Source of the DNA: a virus
Direction: 5' to 3' (one strand)
DNA: 62,834 nt
Virus record (IMG/VR): IMGVR_UViG_3300036851_000151
Coordinates: 1-62,834 of that record
Numbering within the stretch: position 1 is the first letter of the stretch; every line of letters begins with the position of its first letter. A program made the position numbers and the translations under genes. Positions 58,279 through 62,834 of this stretch are shown here, in pieces. Under the pieces are notes generated by a model, which was not told the origin of the DNA, made no database searches, and saw only the letters and a program-made list of their open reading frames with translations.

Positions 58279-58604
58279 GCCGCAAGCTCCGCCGGAGCCG
58301 GTTTCTCGGGCCGGCCAGCGGGCCGCGCAGCGCCGGTCGTCGCCACCAGCACGCGGTCGAGGTCGGCGTGCAGCGCGTCGAGGCGGCCTTGCATCGTTGC
58401 CTCAGACGCAGACCTCAGCTCCCCGCGCAGCTTCCATCCCCGCCGATGCGCCTGCCCGATGACGGTGTTCTTCGTGACGCCGAGCAGCACGCCGATGGCA
58501 CGCGCCCTGAGCTCGGGGCATTCCTCCCAAAGCCGCCGCATCTCGGGCAGCAGCGCCGGCGGAAACTTCGGGCGGTTGATGTGGAGGTTCGCTGGCAAGG
58601 TCAT
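58275..58604 (-). CDS. GcrA-like HTH protein
   Basis: 109 aa from ATG 58604 behind GAGGGTATCGCC. LPEMRRLWEECPELRARAIG and VLLGVTKNTVIGQAHRRGWK follow the GcrA pattern (a helix pair ending VIGxxHRxG). GcrA binds sigma70 and methylated GAnTC promoters in Alphaproteobacteria. Here the N-terminal helix is shorter and the tail is Ala/Pro-rich, so sigma binding is not assured. Confidence 0.55.
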   Translation of the reverse strand: MTLPANLHINRPKFPPALLPEMRRLWEECPELRARAIGVLLGVTKNTVIGQAHRRGWKLRGELRSASEATMQGRLDALHADLDRVLVATTGAARPAGRPEKPAPAELAA

Positions 58605-58614
58605 GGCGATACCC

Positions 58615-60453
58615 TCAATCGGCTGCGCAGGTTTTTTGCCCGAATTCGTCGAAGGTGCATGCAGCACCACCGATCACCGGCGGCGCGATCGGCTCGTCTG
58701 CGTTGTGCCGAACACCCATCAGCTTGCCGTTCCGATTGAACGTCGTCGCACCTTTCGCCCCGCCGTGGTAGGCGAGAAGGTAGAGTTCCTTGAACTCGCC
58801 GAACGGCACGCCAGGACCGTGGCCAGCGATCTGGCCGTTAACGTTGCACGTTTTAGACACGGCTTGATCGATCCACCGCTGCGCACCGCACAGCACGCGG
58901 ACGTGATCCTGAGCCGACACCTCGTTGGCCGTTTTACCTTCCACGCCAAAGAACTGCAGCGCGTAATCGGTCACGGTGAAACTCTGCTGCCCAGTCGGCA
59001 TGAAGATGTTCATCGTCGTGCGCAGCGAGTACGGGGGCTCGATGCCCGACGAGACGTTGTCAGCGGCCATTGAGATTGTTCCGGTCGGCGCGATCGACCC
59101 GAGATGACTATTGCGCAGCCCGTGCCGTGCGATGCCATCGCGTAACTCGTCGGTAAGGCGGTTCTGGACGAACCAGCCTGCTAGGTATTTTTCGGCGTCG
59201 AAGAGCGCGAACGGCCCCTTCTCGCGTGAGAGCGCGATCGACGTGCGATAGGTTTGGTGCGCAATCCGCTCCAAAATCTTGTCTTGCAGCGCCAGATACT
59301 CTGAACTCCCGTATGCGAAGCCGATCACCTCGATAGCGTTCGCCATGCCAGTGACGCCGATACCCATGCGGCGCTTGCTCTGTTCTTCGTGCCGCTGCTC
59401 ATCGAGAGGGTAATTCGTGATGTCGATCACTGCGTCGCAGGCCCGGACCAAGCAATCGACCGCATCGTCAAGAAGATCGAAGTCGATGCCGAACATGCTG
59501 GCGCTGGGATCGACAACCCGCAGCGCGGCAGGGAGATCGGTCGCGGCGTACTTATCGGCGGCTTGGTGAGCGAGGCTGCGCCCGACGTGAGACGGCACAA
59601 GCAGCTTGACGATGTTCAGGCTGCCGAGGAGGCAAGCGCCGTTCGGCGGCAATGGCACCTCACCACACGGGTTTGTCGCTGCGATTTCCTCGCAGTAATA
59701 GAGAGGGTTGCGCTGATTGATCCGGTCGATGAACAGAACGCCGGGCTCGGCCCAATCCCAATTGTTCTCCATCATCGTCGACCAGACATCGACGGCGCGG
59801 ACCTGCGCGTGCACGGTGTCGCGGAATTTCAGGTCGTAAAGGCCATCGGCGTCGAGCGCTTCCATGAACGCGTCGGTGACACCGACCGAGATATTGAAGT
59901 TGGTTAGGCGCCCGGAATTTCGCTTGGCGTTGACGAATTTGAGAATGTCCGGATGGTCGCACCGCAAAACACCCATCATCGCGCCGCGGCGATGCCCGGC
60001 CGTCAGGATCGTGTCGCACATGGTGTTCCAGACATCCATGAACGACAGCGGCCCCGACGCGAAGCTGCCGTGTCCGAGGCCGCGGATTGGCTCGCCACTC
60101 GGTCGCAACGTGGAAAAATCCCAGCCGCAGCCGCCGCCGGTCCGCAACGTCAATCCTGCCAGCTTCAGCGCATCCATGATGCCGGCGAAGCTGTCGTCGA
60201 TGGTCGGCCCGAGGTAGCAGTTCATGGCGGTCGTCAGATACGGGCGCCCGACTGAATGCTGCTGCCGACCCGCCGGCAAAATAACCTGGTCGCGCAGATA
60301 TCGGAGGGTCCGGCGGAATTGCTGGTCGCTGTCGCTGACGGCACGGGCATACCGGACACAGAAATCGTCGAACCGCTCCTCTGGCGCCCGATACTTCGTT
60401 GCATGCAGAAGCTGCCCGAACTCGGTGCGCGGCCCGAATCTCTCTGCGCTCAT
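58615..60453 (-). CDS. nrdJ: Adenosylcobalamin-dependent (class II) ribonucleotide reductase
   Basis: 612 aa. TTAMNCYLGPT (redox Cys), RTGGGCGWDFSTLRPSGEPI, GHRRGAMMGVLRCDHPDILK, NPCGEVPLPPNGACLLGSLN (catalytic Asn/Cys/Glu), GIGVTGMANAIEVIGFAYGS, LGSIAPTGTISMAADNVSSG and the C-terminal Cys pair CTFDEFGQKTC are all present. It reduces ribonucleotides to deoxyribonucleotides using B12, independent of oxygen. Shorter than many cellular NrdJ, typical of phages. Confidence 0.93.
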   Translation of the reverse strand: MSAERFGPRTEFGQLLHATKYRAPEERFDDFCVRYARAVSDSDQQFRRTLRYLRDQVILPAGRQQHSVGRPYLTTAMNCYLGPTIDDSFAGIMDALKLAGLTLRTGGGCGWDFSTLRPSGEPIRGLGHGSFASGPLSFMDVWNTMCDTILTAGHRRGAMMGVLRCDHPDILKFVNAKRNSGRLTNFNISVGVTDAFMEALDADGLYDLKFRDTVHAQVRAVDVWSTMMENNWDWAEPGVLFIDRINQRNPLYYCEEIAATNPCGEVPLPPNGACLLGSLNIVKLLVPSHVGRSLAHQAADKYAATDLPAALRVVDPSASMFGIDFDLLDDAVDCLVRACDAVIDITNYPLDEQRHEEQSKRRMGIGVTGMANAIEVIGFAYGSSEYLALQDKILERIAHQTYRTSIALSREKGPFALFDAEKYLAGWFVQNRLTDELRDGIARHGLRNSHLGSIAPTGTISMAADNVSSGIEPPYSLRTTMNIFMPTGQQSFTVTDYALQFFGVEGKTANEVSAQDHVRVLCGAQRWIDQAVSKTCNVNGQIAGHGPGVPFGEFKELYLLAYHGGAKGATTFNRNGKLMGVRHNADEPIAPPVIGGAACTFDEFGQKTCAAD

Positions 60454-60710
60454 GTGCTGCCTACCTTGGATTTTGATTGGTGAGCCGCTGCATCTGCCGC
60501 ATCAACAGAACGGGGCCGTGGCATTCCGCGGCAGCCGATACAGGTGCTGTCTGCCGATGTCGCCGGCGGGCCGGCGATCACCCAGCACGGATCACCACCG
60601 TTGCATTTCTTTGGGCGGCATTGCTGCCGGACCGGCATCCACTCGGCGTAAAGAGCGAAGTCACGTGCCGTGTACTGCGCGGCCTGGCCGACTTTGGCGT
60701 GGCCTCTCAC
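60450..60710 (-). CDS. Cys-rich small protein next to the reductase
   Basis: 86 aa from GTG 60710 (GTGA overlap), ending in an ATGA overlap with nrdJ. QQCRPKKCNGGDPCWVIAG and STCIGCRGMPRP give five Cys that could bind zinc or serve as a redox partner. The tight coupling to the reductase gene is suggestive; no family recognised. Confidence 0.5.
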   Translation of the reverse strand: MRGHAKVGQAAQYTARDFALYAEWMPVRQQCRPKKCNGGDPCWVIAGPPATSADSTCIGCRGMPRPRSVDAADAAAHQSKSKVGST

Positions 60711-61120
60711 TGGCCCGGCTCCCGCGCGTCCGGGTGGCCGATGTGCTCGGCGGTGCCGTTGGCTACAGCCAGAAACCCGCGCGCGACTTGCGAAACTTCC
60801 GTTCTTTCCAGCGGGCCAGGAACCAGTCGCGCCAAACGAGGATGAGCTGCCAAAAAGTCTTGCCGGCGTTTTTCATATTCCCCCCGAGCGTCGATCAGAT
60901 CTTGTGCCTGTTCGACGTAGGCTCTGATTTTGTCTGCCTCGTGGGCGTCGATCCGGCGCGCGTTGCCGTAATAGAGGCAGCGCACCCGAGCGAACGGGTG
61001 CGCCAGCGCGCGAGCCGCCCACGCGATAGCGGCCTTGCGGCTGCCACCGGGGGCAAGCTCGACAATCGCTGAGACATGCCCGCGCATTTCTTCGCGGGTT
61101 GCCTCAAAGGTGAAGGTCAT
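60707..61120 (-). CDS. HTH-like hypothetical protein
   Basis: 137 aa from ATG 61120 behind AAGGGCTCGAAC (an upstream ATG at 61192 is possible). APGGSRKAAIAWAARALAHP followed by CLYYGNARRIDAHEADKIRA resembles a small alphaproteobacterial DNA-binding family. The C-terminal part is helical. Probably a regulator. Confidence 0.5.
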   Translation of the reverse strand: MTFTFEATREEMRGHVSAIVELAPGGSRKAAIAWAARALAHPFARVRCLYYGNARRIDAHEADKIRAYVEQAQDLIDARGEYEKRRQDFLAAHPRLARLVPGPLERTEVSQVARGFLAVANGTAEHIGHPDAREPGQ

Positions 61121-61341
61121 GTTCGAGCCCTTGAACGGGAAATTTGCGTTAGGGGATTGCTTGTTCGACACCTTGGATCGCTCCGGTTGCATGGTGTGGG
61201 TCCCATGCAGAGAGAGCGACACAACGGAGGCTTCAGACGACAGATGACACGGCCGGCCACCATCATCTCTCCTGCATGCCCCGGAGAGGGCGCGCGAGGC
61301 GCAGCGATGACCGGCCGTGAGGGTGGAATTAAGGTGACGGG

Positions 61342-61719
61342 TCATGCGGCGCGCCCTCTGGCAGGAGGGCTTGTCGCGTTTTCTGGGTTACGGGCTTCCA
61401 GCCCGCACGCCCGGAGTGCCCGGTACAGCAAGTCGTACACGCCGCGACGGGTCCGATGATGGCCGCCGATCAGCGCGACGATCGCTTCATCGTCGTCGCC
61501 GACCGCGGCCCCCGCAACGTTATCGCCGTTGTCGGTCAGCCGGCCGCGGCGCCACGCATCGCGAAGCGCGCCAGTGAACGGTGGACATTTCTTCAAGATG
61601 ACGGCGTATTCGCCGAAGTTACCTGGCAGGACCGCGATATTAGCGATCTCGACCAGCCCGATTGTGCGAGCACGCTTCTCGTCACCGCCTGGCAGCAGCT
61701 CGATGGTGACGCGGATCAC
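61342..61719 (-). CDS. Hypothetical protein
   Basis: 125 aa from GTG 61719 (GTGA overlap). IRVTIELLPGGDEKRARTIG followed by EIANIAVLPGNFGEYAVILK, then RRGVYDLLYRALRACGLE, recalls small phage proteins of unknown role. Confidence 0.55.
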   Translation of the reverse strand: MIRVTIELLPGGDEKRARTIGLVEIANIAVLPGNFGEYAVILKKCPPFTGALRDAWRRGRLTDNGDNVAGAAVGDDDEAIVALIGGHHRTRRGVYDLLYRALRACGLEARNPENATSPPARGRAA

Positions 61720-62096
61720 CGCGCCGTCTCCCGCCCGTCGATCGCGTCCGCTACGGCGCGGCGATGGGCGGCGGGGATTGCGAGAGCGGCCGCTTCGTCG
61801 GGTGTCAGACAGCGGAGAAATCCTTTCGGCCCGACGATCGCGACGACGGCCGCATCCGGCCCGCTGGCGAGGTCGATGCCGATGAAGATCGAAGGCCAGC
61901 GGGGGATAGGCGGCACCGCTGGCGGCAGTCCTGGCCCGAGCACGCAATCCGGCCGATGAACGATGTCGCCCTTCAGATCACGGTAGGCGTTGCTATCGGC
62001 GCAGTTGCACCCCGATCGCACGGCACTCTCGGCATCGCGTATTTCGCGGGCGCGAATGCCGATCGATGCGTCGTCTATGATCGAGGGGCGGGTCAT
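61716..62096 (-). CDS. Hypothetical protein
   Basis: 126 aa, ATGA overlap with the GcrA-like gene. A Cys cluster (RSGCNCADSNAY, HRPDCVLG) precedes IFIGIDLASGPDAAVVAIVG, which looks like the first strand of an RNase H-like fold, but the protein is too short to be a complete nuclease. C-terminus helical. Confidence 0.45.
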   Translation of the reverse strand: MTRPSIIDDASIGIRAREIRDAESAVRSGCNCADSNAYRDLKGDIVHRPDCVLGPGLPPAVPPIPRWPSIFIGIDLASGPDAAVVAIVGPKGFLRCLTPDEAAALAIPAAHRRAVADAIDGRETAR

Positions 62097-62521
62097 CTAC
62101 GCGGCCTTCCGCAGAACGCGCCGGAGTCACGCCGGGGCAAGCCCAATCGATTTGCCTTGCCGATGACAGCGCCTTTGCTCGTCCCGAGTTGGCGGCCGAT
62201 ATCGGCCGCGCGCATGTCGGTCCCCCAAAGCTCGCGCAGCACCGCGATCTTTACTTCGCTCCAGCAGAAAACGGCCGACTCGGTATCGAATTTAACGCCG
62301 GGGGTTTCACCCGGACCGGCATCGTTCTTCGGAACCGGCAGCGCGATTGCAAGCGGCGTGGTCAGATCGAGCATCCGCCGCAGGATCACGACCTCGCGGG
62401 CGCCCTGGTGCGGGATGCGCGCCTTGGTGATGCATACCTGTTCCCAGCCCCGCGTAATCCACGCCAGCGCCTCTCCGGCCGGCTTGGAAGCCCACTCGCA
62501 CCGGAAGCCGAGCGCGGTCAT
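62093..62521 (-). CDS. GcrA-like cell-cycle regulator protein
   Basis: 142 aa from ATG 62521 (GTG 62530 is alternative). The N-terminal half resembles a small phage domain (CEWASKPAGEALAWITRGWE, QVCITKARIPHQGAREVVIL). The C-terminal half is a clear GcrA HTH (CWSEVKIAVLRELWGTDMRA, ADIGRQLGTSKGAVIGKANR). The order is reversed relative to host GcrA, in which the HTH is N-terminal. It may redirect host RNA polymerase to phage promoters. First sizeable gene of the leftward arm. Confidence 0.65.
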   Translation of the reverse strand: MTALGFRCEWASKPAGEALAWITRGWEQVCITKARIPHQGAREVVILRRMLDLTTPLAIALPVPKNDAGPGETPGVKFDTESAVFCWSEVKIAVLRELWGTDMRAADIGRQLGTSKGAVIGKANRLGLPRRDSGAFCGRPRR

Positions 62522-62625
62522 GTCGCCCACTGGCTTCTGATGTATGAAAGCAGCTTCACCGCCTCGCCCTCCGCACGCCCCAGCGCGGCCTCTCGATCTC
62601 GCGGACCTTGCCCTCGTCGGACCAT
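62518..62625 (-). CDS. Possible 35-aa leader ORF
   Basis: ATG 62625 to TGA 62518, ATGA overlap with the GcrA-like gene. Ends EGEAVKLLSYIRSQWAT. A competing frame from ATG 62642 (RRRWSDEGKVREIERPRWG) looks like a broken GcrA N-terminus. Neither is certain. Confidence 0.25.
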   Translation of the reverse strand: MVRRGQGPRDREAALGRAEGEAVKLLSYIRSQWAT

Positions 62626-62642
62626 CGACGCCGCGCGCTCAT

Positions 62643-62705
62643 TAGACGCGCTCCAACTGAACGCCGTTCAGCAATGTGTCAGAAATGTGACCCATCAGAG
62701 CCTTA
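62643..62705. promoter_or_regulatory. Divergent control region at the circular junction
   Basis: Together with bases 1-101 this separates the leftward arm from the rightward gene at 102. It contains two copies of AATGTG(T/A)C, a small dyad AGCAA-A-TTGCT at 62705-62715 and a T-rich stretch. No consensus promoter was identified, but both arms must start near here. Confidence 0.4.
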
Positions 62706-62812
62706 GCAAATTGCTCAGATGTTAAGCATTTTTTCGTAAGGCAAGCTGATGATGTCGGTGTACATCCTTCCTGTCGCGCTATGCTACCCAGAGAAAAGAC
62801 AGGGAAATGCCG
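62706..62812. repeat. Right copy of 107-bp end repeat
   Basis: Identical to 1-107. It marks closure of the circle or short terminal redundancy. Confidence 0.9.
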
Positions 62813-62834
62813 AAGACGCCAGATACCCCCGAAG
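62807..62834 (+). CDS. Partial second allele of the first gene
   Basis: Nine codons from ATG 62807 (MPKTPDTPE), cut by the window end. The same gene at 102 begins MPDIPDTPE. Third-position and two amino-acid differences show a related but distinct allele. Confidence 0.5.

Noticed and set aside
57811-59073. 420-codon open frame on the plus strand
   Set aside because: It lies antisense to nrdJ, the GcrA-like and RMF-like genes, all with clear motifs. Long antisense frames are expected at this GC content.

Overview
This window is essentially a complete genome of a temperate siphovirus-like phage, about 62.7 kb, with high GC content judged by eye. The first 107 bases recur at 62706-62812, so the window reads as a circular or end-redundant contig with a unit of 62,705 bp. 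The host is probably an alphaproteobacterium. Two GcrA-like regulators (a cofactor family known from Alphaproteobacteria), gene-transfer-agent-like tail genes, a B12-dependent ribonucleotide reductase and many small proteins of a rhizobial type point that way. The exact host cannot be read from the sequence.

Layout. (1) 1-2.0 kb: lysogeny control, with a leftward Cro-like protein and a rightward repressor around operator-like repeats, then a sulfotransferase cargo gene. (2) 2.1-14.3 kb: a rightward early arm of about 25 tightly overlapping small genes. It holds a pentapeptide protein, a deoxyribosyltransferase-like protein, a predicted cysteine-peptidase-fold protein, a RecE-like exonuclease and Sak4-like ATPase, a DUF5131 protein and a MazG-like protein. 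(3) 14.3-17 kb: an excisionase-type HTH and a tyrosine integrase, followed by two chimeric genes in which the same two kinds of DNA-binding domain are joined to GIY-YIG-superfamily (MUG113/T5orf172-like) domains. (4) 17-19.5 kb: small unknown genes and a J-domain protein, ending at a hairpin. (5) 19.65-23.8 kb, leftward: lysis genes (holin candidates and a GH19 endolysin), tRNA-Leu and tRNA-Thr on the plus strand, an HNH endonuclease, and a PAS-receiver signalling protein. (6) 23.9-51.6 kb, leftward: the virion operon in the order small and large terminase, portal, S49 protease, major capsid protein, a four-gene glycan/methyl-transfer cluster, head-tail connectors, tail tube, frameshifted tail chaperone, tape measure, tail tip, fibres and spike. 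It is interrupted by a homing-type HNH gene on the opposite strand and contains a BRO-N gene. (7) 51.7-62.6 kb, leftward: terminase-associated HNH, a NusG-like protein, a DUF1376 replication protein, DnaB, RusA, the ribonucleotide reductase, GcrA-like proteins and small unknown proteins.

How it fits together. The divergent regions at 62.6 kb/0.1 kb and 0.49-0.58 kb drive two arms. The leftward arm first makes replication and nucleotide proteins. The NusG-like protein, encoded immediately before the terminase and virion genes, is a natural candidate for antitermination into the roughly 30 kb late operon. The most unusual region is 15.56-16.94 kb, where pieces of the integration module have been recombined with nuclease-like domains. 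Next are the capsid-adjacent transferase cluster at 42.4-45.7 kb and the PAS-receiver protein.

Many calls rest on motif recognition from memory, without database searches.
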